Positions 16,664-23,686 of a stretch of 34,857 nucleotides of DNA are shown in pieces. The notes under the pieces are model-generated. The model saw only the letters and a program-made list of their open reading frames with translations. It was not told the DNA's origin and did no database searches. Position numbers and translations under genes: made by a program. Positions within the stretch are counted from its first letter, which is position 1; the number at the start of each line of letters is the position of its first letter. The stretch is from Oscillospiraceae bacterium (lineage in GTDB: Bacteria; Bacillota; Clostridia; Oscillospirales; Ruminococcaceae). The stretch covers positions 1 through 34,857 of the forward strand of contig JAFTZY010000068.1 in the NCBI GenBank assembly GCA_017460955.1, in the 5' to 3' direction.

Positions 16664-17697
16664 GCTTTTTTCCGCTCCTTTCTGAAAACAAAATGATGCT
16701 GTGCAAGGTAGCTTGCGGTGAACAGGAGCACCTCGGTGAGGAGCTTTGCAAGAAACGCCGCGCATCCCAGTGCCAGCAGTCCCTTGAGCATCAGGGTATT
16801 GCAGACAAGGATGGCACAGACGAGTGCGGCATACCGCAAGGCTGCGGCCGTCATGCGGCTGCGGCTCTCAAAGACGAGCCGGTGGTTGAGGGTGAAATTG
16901 AGTCCCGCGCTGAGGAGGCGGGCGAGGACATTGGAGACAAGCGGCATCCCCGTCAGGAAGGAGAGCAGGCAGAACAGCGCGTAGTCTGCCAGGAAGCTGA
17001 CAAACGAGGAGAGGGAGAATTTCAGGATCTCCCGGTAGATGCGGCACGAATCGAGCAGCGGGCGGAAATGCGAGGAGGCGTTCCCGGAAAGATAGACCGT
17101 CTCGATGCGCAGCTCCCGGAGCGCGATCCCGTCCCCGGCGCAGGCAAAGAGGACGTTCATCTCGTACTCGTAGCGCTCCCCCGGGACCTCCAGCATCCTG
17201 TCGGTCAGTGCATCGCCGAAGCCCCGCAGCCCCGTCTGGGTGTCCTCGATGCGCACGCCCGTGGAAAGCCGGAACACGAGCCTTGTCAGTGTATTCCCCA
17301 GGCGGCTGCGCAGGGGAACGTCCCTGTCAAATCCCCGGCAGCCGAGCACCAGGGACTCCGGGAAGAGCGCAGCCTGCCGGCTCACGCGCAGGATGTCGCC
17401 GAGCGTGTGCTGCCCGTCCGCATCGGCCGTCACGATGAGGTAGGGGGCGCTGTAGCGGCCGCGGATGGCTGCGATGCCGGTTTTCAGAGCAGCCCCCTTG
17501 CCGCGGTTTTCCGTATGGTGCAGGATGAGCGCATCCCCGGCTGCGCGTGCAAAGATCTCTGCAAAGCGCTCCCCGCTGCCGTCATCCACGATGACCACAT
17601 CGCACCCGTTCCGGTGCAGCCCTGCGGCAAGCGCAGGGAGGCGCGTCTCCGGCTGGTAGGCCGGGATCAGGACGATCCGTTTCGGCAGTGTCTGCAT
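16660..17697 (-). CDS. GT2 glycosyltransferase fused to GtrA-like membrane domain
   Basis: A 345-residue protein. Residues 1-215 are a dolichol-phosphate mannosyltransferase-like GT2 domain with VDDGSG (37-42), the nucleotide-sugar metal motif ADADGQH (91-97) and DTQTGLRGF. Residues about 225-345 are a GtrA domain with four helices and the typical NFTLNHRLVF motif. Such fusions load a sugar on undecaprenyl phosphate and help move it across the membrane for surface polymer decoration. The start has AGAGGTGA upstream. It is first in an operon with the glycosidase and a small membrane protein; 11-bp repeats upstream suggest regulation by an OmpR-type protein. Confidence 0.92.
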   Translation of the reverse strand: MQTLPKRIVLIPAYQPETRLPALAAGLHRNGCDVVIVDDGSGERFAEIFARAAGDALILHHTENRGKGAALKTGIAAIRGRYSAPYLIVTADADGQHTLGDILRVSRQAALFPESLVLGCRGFDRDVPLRSRLGNTLTRLVFRLSTGVRIEDTQTGLRGFGDALTDRMLEVPGERYEYEMNVLFACAGDGIALRELRIETVYLSGNASSHFRPLLDSCRIYREILKFSLSSFVSFLADYALFCLLSFLTGMPLVSNVLARLLSAGLNFTLNHRLVFESRSRMTAAALRYAALVCAILVCNTLMLKGLLALGCAAFLAKLLTEVLLFTASYLAQHHFVFRKERKKA

Positions 17698-17741
17698 AGC
17701 CGTCACCTCTTTCTGGTTTATTGTTCTCACTTTACGGTGCA

Positions 17742-17803
17742 AAGCTTTAAGAAAGCTTGAAAATGCAGGCTTTTCACATAGTTTTCATGAGAGTTTCAAA
17801 AAG
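17742..17803. promoter_or_regulatory. 11-bp tandem repeats upstream of the GT2 operon
   Basis: AAGCTTTAAGA (17742-17752) and AAGCTTGAAAA (17753-17763) are adjacent 11-bp units. After a 7-bp gap come TTTTCACATAG, TTTTCATGAGA and GTTTCAAAAAG (17771-17803), again in 11-bp steps. Helically phased direct repeats are typical of OmpR/PhoB-family response-regulator sites. A similar array lies at 23514-23557. Confidence 0.55.
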
Positions 17804-17835
17804 AGGGAGCCTGGGGTGACGAATGCGTCAAGAAC

Positions 17836-17867
17836 ACAAAAACCCTGTATCCCGGACGGATACAGGG
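17836..17867 (-). terminator. Terminator of the ABC transporter locus
   Basis: CCCTGTATCC / GGATACAGGG (17843-17852 / 17858-17867) is a perfect 10-bp stem with TTTTTG following on the minus strand. Confidence 0.85.
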
Positions 17868-17875
17868 CTTGTTCA

Positions 17876-19497
17876 TTATCCCTCCCTGATGAGCGAATAC
17901 GCCGTGATCTTCCTGATCGGCCGGCAAAGGACTGCGCCGATGACGATGTTCACAGCGGTCAGGAGCACCGCCATGAGCAGCAGGACTGCCACTGGGATCT
18001 CAAAATGATTCTTCTGTGCGCCGATGACCGAGAAGATGCCGTCAAACATGACCGGGAGGTACACGATCCCCAGCACTGCCGACAGGACGGAGCCGAGGAG
18101 GACCACCGGTGTGATGCGCCCGACGGTCTGCACGATGAGCTGCCGGCTCGTAAAGCCCATCGCCTTGTAGATGCCGAAATCCGTTTTCAGGCCAGAAGTC
18201 ATCGAGCGCATGATGACATAGAGGATCAGCAGCACGATGAGCACCGTGATGACGAACAGCAGGAGCGCAACCACGGTGATGAGCGAGGTATACATGGCCT
18301 GCATGGCGCGTGTCTCCCTGGGCGCGGGCTTTAACGGGTCGATGCCGCGGATGGCATTGATCGGCTCAAGGCGCCGGATCTTCCCGGCGGCAAGGACCGT
18401 GAACAGCAGGACGAACACAAGGATCCCGCATACGCTGATGCACGCGGCTCCCGGGTCGAATACGGGTGCATAGGAGACCCCCGACTGCACTGCCAGTACG
18501 CTTGCCACGGAGGGCAGCACCGTGTAGGACAGCGCCGTTCCGAGGAGCAGTCCCGCACCGCTGACGATCCCCCGTAGGGGATGACCTGGCTGCACATGAG
18601 CTGGGCGCTCGTGTAGCCGTTGCCCTTGAGCACGCCCATCTCGCCCACCTCCTCGTCGATCGTCTGCCTGATCCGGAAGCGTGCAAGGAAGATGCTGACA
18701 AGGAGGACCAGCACGGCAAATACCCCGAGGAACAGCATGATCGTGCCCGATACCATCGTGCGGCTGTTCCTGGATGCTGCGCGGTCAAGGAGCGAGAGCG
18801 CCGGGAGCTCCTTGTCCTTGAGAAGTGCTGCGACCGCGCTTCTGACCTCGGAGAGCTCTGCACTCTGCTAGGTCCGTATGAGGTATTCCGAGACGGGGAT
18901 GAAATGTTCGTCCGCAGTCAGGCCGTCATACGCTTTGTCGGTCAGATAGATCCCGATAAAGCCCGTGCCGTAGTTGCCGTACTGCATCTCACTGAGGACG
19001 CCGTTCACGGTGAAGGTGTATTCCTCCCCGTCCAGGAGATACCGGATGGGTTCCTCCGTCCTGTAGCCGCCGAGTGCGGAGAGGTACAGCGGGATATAGG
19101 CGCCGCCTTCCTCCTCGTGTGCAGCAGTCTCCCCAATCGTATGCAGGGAGATGCTGCGCTCATCGGAGAGCCGGTAGAAGTAGGTGTTCATCGTAAATTC
19201 CGAGCCCTGGAACTCCTGGAGGGCGGCGGCAAACAGCGCTTCATGTGACTCAACAGCGCAAACGCCGTCGATCCGTGCCAGATCCTCCGCGAGCGCATCG
19301 GATGCAAGCTGGGCGGGAACGCTCACGCTGACTTCGGCCGTGTTCAGCGCCTCAAACCGCTTATCATAGGCATTGCCCGTCTGGAACAGCAGCACGAGCG
19401 AGGTGCTCAGGATCAGTGCCGTGATCGTCATGACAAGACAGAAGGAGACGAACTGCCCCTTGGCCTTTTTTAGGTTGTGCAAGACAAGTCCGCCCAT
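17876..19497 (-). pseudogene. FtsX-type ABC transporter permease, disrupted twice
   Basis: A permease of the MacB/FtsX kind reads from ATG at 19497: membrane helix at about 17-36, extracellular domain, then two FtsX-like blocks (MVSGTIMLFLGVFAVLVLL with EVGEMGVLKGNGYT, and ILYVIMRSMTSGLKTDFGIYKAMGFT). Reading is broken by TAG at 18868-18870 (codon 210), after which the same frame stays open, and by a frame change at the run CCCCC (18569-18573), where one lost G fits the data. The stretch between the two FtsX blocks is also short for the family, so an internal deletion is possible. A functional protein is unlikely. Confidence 0.85.
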
Positions 19498-19498
19498 G

Positions 19499-20229
19499 TT
19501 ACCACCCCATCTCCTTCAGGAACTGCTCGAGCTTTTCCGTGCGCTTCGTATCCCCGGCATTGTACGGCCCCAGATCGCAGTCGCCGAAGATCTCGCCGTC
19601 CTTGATGTGTACCACGCGGTTCCCGCGCAGTGCGGATTTCTTGTCATGTGTGACCATGATGATGCTCTGCCCAGCTGCATTCAGCTTGGAGAACACATCG
19701 AGCACGGCATCGGAATTGATGGAATTAAGCGCACCGGTCGGCTCGTCGGCAAAGATGGCCGAGGGCTGATTGATCGCCGCCCGGACGATACCGGCCCGCT
19801 GCGCCTCACCGCCGGAGATGAGCGACGGGAGCTTTTTGCGCGTCACCTCGGAGAGGTTCACCAGATCAAAGAGCGCATTCGCCCGTCTGACGATGTCGGC
19901 CCTGTCCTTGCTTGTCAGGCTGCCGGCGGTGATGACATTGTCCATCAGGTTCATCTTGTCGATGGGATAGATCTGCTGGAACACAAAGCCGCAGTTCCTG
20001 CGCCGGAATACCGCAAGCTCGTCGCTGTTCATCCCCGTGATCTGCGTACCGCAGAAGGTGATCGTGCCGGCATTCGGCGTGTCCATGCCGGAGAGCGAAT
20101 GCATCAGCGTGGATTTGCCCGCACCGGATGCGCCCATGATGACGGTGAAATCGCCCTTGTAGATGTCGATATCAAAATCTGGGTAGATGACCTGCTGCTC
20201 TCGCCCGAAATGATAACCTCTCGTTCCAT
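19499..20229 (-). pseudogene. ABC transporter ATPase with damaged 5' end
   Basis: From 20137 downward a normal MacB-type ATPase is open: Walker A GASGAGKST, Q-loop FVFQQ, signature ISGGEAQR, Walker B AIFADEPTG, switch MVTHD. The same frame continues upstream (GYHFGREQQ, DFDIDIYKGDFTVI) to a stop without any ATG, GTG or TTG. The ATG with a good ribosome site (GGAGG, ATG at 20227-20229, MEREVI) is in a different frame and roughly eight codons too near. A short deletion at the N-terminal strand is the simplest reading. The product could only start at Walker A and would lack the first strand. It pairs with the broken permease. Confidence 0.75.
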
Positions 20230-20240
20230 AATACCCTCCG

Positions 20241-20837
20241 TTATTGGATCAGACCCTTGATAAAGTCCATGGTCCCCGTCTGCGCGCCGAGCGTTTTCTC
20301 CACCGTGTCCACGAACACCTCGATATCCCTTTCATTGAAATGTCCGCTGTCGAAGATGCGCTGGCAGAGGAAGAGGATCATCCTCACGCGCTCCTCGACG
20401 TTCGTGCATTCAAAGATGCCCTGTGCGATGCCCTCCTGCACGACCTCGGTCAGCAGCGGTGCGGTGACCTCGATCAGACGGCGGCCGACCTTCTCGTGCA
20501 TCACAATGTTTTCGCTGCGCTCGAGCGTGGTGGAGATGCCGCTCTCCTCCTGCCGCGGGCGCATCGCCAGGATGACGGCAACGATCTTCTGCGGCACCGG
20601 CATCGGCGAGGCAACGGCCGCCTGCGCCCGTTCTGCCTCCTCAGCGAGCATCATGTCGATGACCGCCTCGAGCGTGGCCTCCTTGCTCGGGAAATAGTAG
20701 TAGTACGTCCCCTTCGCAATGTCCGCCTCCGCGATGATCTCATCGATGCTCGTGCTGTCGTAGCCCTGCTCGATGAACATGCGGTACGCGATCTTCAGAA
20801 GCGCCGTCCTGCGGCGCTCCCCCTTTTCTCCCTTCAT
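20241..20837 (-). CDS. TetR-family transcriptional regulator
   Basis: A 198-residue repressor with the TetR helix-turn-helix at about 10-56 (TSIDEIIAEADIAKGTYYYYF, then PSKEATLE) and a helical ligand domain. Start follows AAGGAGG. It heads the locus of the broken ABC transporter, 11 bp before the ATPase start, and most likely repressed its own operon through the palindrome at 20855-20871. The gene itself is intact although the transporter is not. Confidence 0.93.
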   Translation of the reverse strand: MKGEKGERRRTALLKIAYRMFIEQGYDSTSIDEIIAEADIAKGTYYYYFPSKEATLEAVIDMMLAEEAERAQAAVASPMPVPQKIVAVILAMRPRQEESGISTTLERSENIVMHEKVGRRLIEVTAPLLTEVVQEGIAQGIFECTNVEERVRMILFLCQRIFDSGHFNERDIEVFVDTVEKTLGAQTGTMDFIKGLIQ

Positions 20838-20854
20838 GGTACCCTCCTTACTTT

Positions 20855-20871
20855 TTCGACTGTCGGTCGAA
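20855..20871. promoter_or_regulatory. Candidate TetR-family operator
   Basis: A perfect inverted repeat TTCGAC-TGTCG-GTCGAA lies between the -10 box and the ribosome site of the tetR-like gene, the usual place for autorepression. Confidence 0.65.
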
Positions 20872-20882
20872 TTTCTGAGATC

Positions 20883-20911
20883 ATCATAGCACATTTTTCC
20901 CGGATTGTCAA
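20883..20911 (-). promoter_or_regulatory. Promoter of the TetR-ABC operon
   Basis: Minus-strand TTGACA (20906-20911), 17 bp, TATGAT (20883-20888). Confidence 0.85.
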
Positions 20912-20992
20912 GCAAAAACCGACTTACAGTCTATTTTTATGATAATGCAGAAAGATCCTCTACTGTCGGCGCAGAAATTGTACATACGGACG

Positions 20993-21024
20993 AAAAAAGC
21001 TGCCGTACGCAGACGGCAGCTTTT
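20993..21024 (-). terminator. Terminator of the toxin-antitoxin operon
   Basis: AAAAGCTGCCGT / ACGGCAGCTTTT (20995-21006 / 21013-21024) is a perfect 12-bp stem; on the minus strand the T-run extends two further bases. Confidence 0.85.
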
Positions 21025-21031
21025 GGGGGAT

Positions 21032-21439
21032 TCAGATTCTTTCAAGCAGTTCCGAGGGCTTGAGGGCTGGCACCTTTCTGTCCTTAAAATCCCGGATATT
21101 CCTTGTGATAAGATAGTCCGCATGGATCCTGTTTGCCTGACACATCTGCAAGGCATCCTCATAATCAGCAGTCACCATTTCGGCAGCAGCCTTCAGATCC
21201 GCCGATCGCAGATCAACGATGCGGAAGATCATCATGATCTGCCCGATCAGCTGCTCTGTCTTCTGAGGTGTCAGCTCCTTACGGAGAATATACACAATAT
21301 TGGGAACGGACAATGCGGAAACATAGCCTTCGATCTTATCGACCTCGCATAGCTTCCAGATCATTGATGATGCTTCGACGAAGTCGGGACGGTTGCAGAG
21401 CACATCAAGTATGACATTGGTATCAACCAGGATTTTCAT
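21032..21439 (-). CDS. PIN-domain ribonuclease toxin (VapC-like)
   Basis: A 135-residue PIN domain protein. It has the N-terminal acidic residue D6 in MKILVDTNVILDVL, acidic residues in the middle (DYEDAL) and the C-terminal pair in HADYLITRNIRDF, all part of the metal-binding nuclease site. Such toxins cut tRNA or rRNA when free of antitoxin. It overlaps the antitoxin gene by 17 bases, with AAAGGA ahead of the ATG inside that gene. An upstream ATG two codons earlier is an alternative start. Confidence 0.88.
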   Translation of the reverse strand: MKILVDTNVILDVLCNRPDFVEASSMIWKLCEVDKIEGYVSALSVPNIVYILRKELTPQKTEQLIGQIMMIFRIVDLRSADLKAAAEMVTADYEDALQMCQANRIHADYLITRNIRDFKDRKVPALKPSELLERI

Positions 21440-21656
21440 AGGCATCGATCCTTTCCGCACGAACAGCCTTTTCATCATAATCATGCTTCAGAACGCCGGT
21501 AAGGGAATCAGTGAGAAAGGATACGCTCGATGCATGCGACACAAGCCTTGCCACTTCCTTGCCGTTTTTCAGAATGATGATCTCTTCCCCCTGCTGAACG
21601 GCTTGCAGATAATGACCAAAGTTGTTCTGGATGTCGGTCGCGGTAACAGTGATCAT
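21423..21656 (-). CDS. Phd/YefM-type antitoxin
   Basis: A 77-residue protein with the Phd/YefM N-terminal DNA-binding fold (VTATDIQNNFGHYLQAV, then GEEIIILKNGKEVARLV) and a variable tail that would wrap the toxin. It neutralises the PIN protein and represses the pair. Start follows GGGAGGTG. Promoter and a 14-bp perfect palindrome lie directly upstream. Confidence 0.9.
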   Translation of the reverse strand: MITVTATDIQNNFGHYLQAVQQGEEIIILKNGKEVARLVSHASSVSFLTDSLTGVLKHDYDEKAVRAERIDAYENPG

Positions 21657-21687
21657 GATCACACCTCCCATCATTTTCGCTATTATT

Positions 21688-21716
21688 AGTATATCATATT
21701 TTAGCTAAAATGTCAA
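21688..21716 (-). promoter_or_regulatory. Toxin-antitoxin promoter with embedded palindromic operator
   Basis: Minus-strand TTGACA (21711-21716), 17 bp, TATACT (21688-21693). The spacer contains the perfect palindrome ATTTTAGCTAAAAT (21698-21711), where the antitoxin complex would bind for autorepression. Confidence 0.8.
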
Positions 21717-21764
21717 TGGAAAAAGCATGTTCTCTGAGAAGGATCATGAAAAAAGATGTAAAAA

Positions 21765-21825
21765 CCTCGCCGCCGATGGAGATCCCGATGATATAGTCGA
21801 ACATGCTCAGCTGCGCGATCCTGAA
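21765..21825 (-). pseudogene. Remnant of a DUF421-type membrane protein gene
   Basis: Reading the minus strand from 21825 gives FRIAQLSMFDYIIGISIGG, which matches the strongly conserved QLSMFDYIVGISIGS segment of DUF421 (YetF-like) proteins. No start, no continuation and no rest of the family is present, so about 20 codons of a decayed gene remain between the lipoprotein terminator and the toxin-antitoxin promoter. Confidence 0.45.
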
Positions 21826-21827
21826 GA

Positions 21828-21868
21828 AACAAAAGAAAAGAGGGAGCAGCATACAGCAAGCTCCCTCT
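21828..21868 (-). terminator. Terminator of the beta-helix lipoprotein gene
   Basis: AGAGGGAGC / GCTCCCTCT (21839-21847 / 21860-21868) is followed on the minus strand by TTTCTTTTGTTTC. Confidence 0.65.
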
Positions 21869-21901
21869 GTGATTTGTGAAAACTTGGCAGGCTTTCGCCA
21901 T

Positions 21902-23467
21902 TCACGCCGTCCCCGTCAGGGCCGTCCCGCCGACATAGAGCGTGTAGCCGTTGGAGACAATGCTTGCCGCATCGCCGTCAAAGGACGTGATATAGGTATC
22001 CGCCGTCAGTGTCCAGGTGCTCGTGCTGTCAATGGACACCGCCACGGTCCCGACCTCTGTGGAGACCGTCTCGCCGGAGGCATTGGTGATGTCGCCGTCG
22101 ATCGTGCCCTCAAATGCCGAGCCGTCCGTCAGGTCCAGCGTCAGCTCCGCGTCGTCCCCGACCTTGATGGTGCCGGAGAGCGTCTGTCCGGCGGTATGCA
22201 CCGCGGCAATGTTGCGCCCGCCGCTCCAGCCGTCCGCACATACGGAGAGGAGTATGTTCTCGGGATCCTCATTGACGATCTCCACGCCGCACAGGTCAAT
22301 GACCGCATTGGTGTTCGTCACATGGAACACATGCCCGCTTTGGCTGGTAAGTGTGCCGCCCGTCATGGTGAAGGAGGACGTGCCGCTGTCCGCATCGCCG
22401 GACATGGACTGGTAGATCATGATGGTGTCATGGAACGTCGCATTGCCGTTGCATTGGGTGTTGTCCGCGGTCAGGTCGCAGTCGGTCAGCTCGATGGAAT
22501 TCATCCCCTCGATGCACACGCCCTCGGACAGATCGGAGGTCAGCGCCGCATTTGCCACATGGACTTCCGCCGTCGAGTAGATCGCCGGGGAGCCGAGCCC
22601 GTTCGAGGTGTAGGTGCCGCCGTCCACATAGACCGTGCCGCCGCCGCGGTCGGTCCGGATGGGCGCGGAGGACTGCCCGGAGGTCGTCACGTCAAGGTCA
22701 TAGGCGTAGGTGGTGCCGCCGCCGGTCGTCATAATGCCGCCGGAGCCGCTGCCCGTCGTCGTGATGACCGTATCGCGGATGGTCAGGGTCGTGCCGTCAC
22801 CGGATGCGCCGTTCGTGCCGCCGTTGCCGCCGTAGCAGAACACACCGTTTGCGCCGTCTGCATCGGAGGTGACCGTGCCGCCCGTGATGGTGACATCCGC
22901 ACCGTCCTTGACGAGCACTGCCGCATTCAGACCGTAGAAATTGCAGCTGTCCCCGCCGTCGGAGTCCCCCGTTTTGGTGACACTCGGATCCGTGACCGTG
23001 ACCTCCTCCGAGGTCGAGATCAGAAGCGCACTCTCATCCGCAGTGCTGCTGTCGTAGGTCTGTCCGGACTGTGCTTCGCCGGAGGTGATCTCGGCAGCGC
23101 CTGTGTAGTCGATGTCCGCACTGCTGCTACCGCCGGGACCGCCGCCGCCCTCCGGAGGCGTGCCGGGACCGCCGCCACCGTCCGGAGGTGTACCGGAGGG
23201 CTTCCCGTTCCCGTCGGGCGGGGCATCGGGGCGCTCACCGTGCGCCTGGCCGGATGCATCGCCGCTGTCGGGTATGGGCGCTTCCTCCGCCGTTTCTTCT
23301 TTAGCATCTTCCTGCGCATTTTCTTCTGCTTCTTCTGTCTGCGTTTCTGTCTGTGATACTGTCCCCTCGTCCATGCTTGTGGAGATGTCGGAGGTATCAC
23401 AGGCGGACATTGCCATGCACAGTGTCAGTGCGAGCAGAAATGCGGCTGTTGTCCTGATCGGTCTCAT
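21902..23467 (-). CDS. Secreted lipoprotein with parallel beta-helix, adhesin-like
   Basis: About 521 residues. The signal peptide ends in a lipobox-like MSAC (about 20-23), so the protein is probably lipid-anchored outside the cell. An acidic Glu/Thr-rich stretch and a Pro/Gly linker (PPDGGGGPGTPPEGGGGPGG) lead to a domain at about 120-520 of short Thr/Gly/Asp-rich repeats (GADVTITGGTVTSDADGANG). This is typical of right-handed beta-helix surface proteins listed as carbohydrate-binding. No catalytic motif is visible. The ATG at 23467 is preferred over 23473, because AAGGGGG lies seven bases before it. The 11-bp array upstream suggests shared control with the GT2 operon. Confidence 0.8.
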   Translation of the reverse strand: MRPIRTTAAFLLALTLCMAMSACDTSDISTSMDEGTVSQTETQTEEAEENAQEDAKEETAEEAPIPDSGDASGQAHGERPDAPPDGNGKPSGTPPDGGGGPGTPPEGGGGPGGSSSADIDYTGAAEITSGEAQSGQTYDSSTADESALLISTSEEVTVTDPSVTKTGDSDGGDSCNFYGLNAAVLVKDGADVTITGGTVTSDADGANGVFCYGGNGGTNGASGDGTTLTIRDTVITTTGSGSGGIMTTGGGTTYAYDLDVTTSGQSSAPIRTDRGGGTVYVDGGTYTSNGLGSPAIYSTAEVHVANAALTSDLSEGVCIEGMNSIELTDCDLTADNTQCNGNATFHDTIMIYQSMSGDADSGTSSFTMTGGTLTSQSGHVFHVTNTNAVIDLCGVEIVNEDPENILLSVCADGWSGGRNIAAVHTAGQTLSGTIKVGDDAELTLDLTDGSAFEGTIDGDITNASGETVSTEVGTVAVSIDSTSTWTLTADTYITSFDGDAASIVSNGYTLYVGGTALTGTA

Positions 23468-23501
23468 ATCCATGCCCCCTTGTGGTTTGTTGTTATGGGT
23501 A

Positions 23502-23557
23502 GTATACCTCCGGGAGCTTAAAGCAGCCTTAATCCTTGGTGAAAGTCCTGTGAAAAC
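23502..23557 (-). promoter_or_regulatory. Promoter with four 11-bp phased repeats, lipoprotein gene
   Basis: On the minus strand TTTTCACAGGA, CTTTCACCAAG, GATTAAGGCTG and CTTTAAGCTCC follow each other in exact 11-bp steps (23557 down to 23514). They end just before a -10 box TATACT (23502-23507). No good -35 box exists, which fits an activator-dependent OmpR-type promoter. Confidence 0.55.
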
Positions 23558-23614
23558 TGTGATGGTTTTGGGTCTGTATACTAAAAACGTCCCGTCCTAT
23601 GGGAAGGCAGGGAG

Positions 23615-23643
23615 TTGACGGCACGGAGAAAATGTGGTATGAT
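23615..23643 (+). promoter_or_regulatory. Promoter of the LacI-like/AraC regulator gene
   Basis: TTGACG (23615-23620), 17 bp, TATGAT (23638-23643), about 45 bases before the start codon. Confidence 0.8.
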
Positions 23644-23686
23644 AGGAGCGAAGCATACATCATCCGCACAGAAGGAGGGAGCGTCC

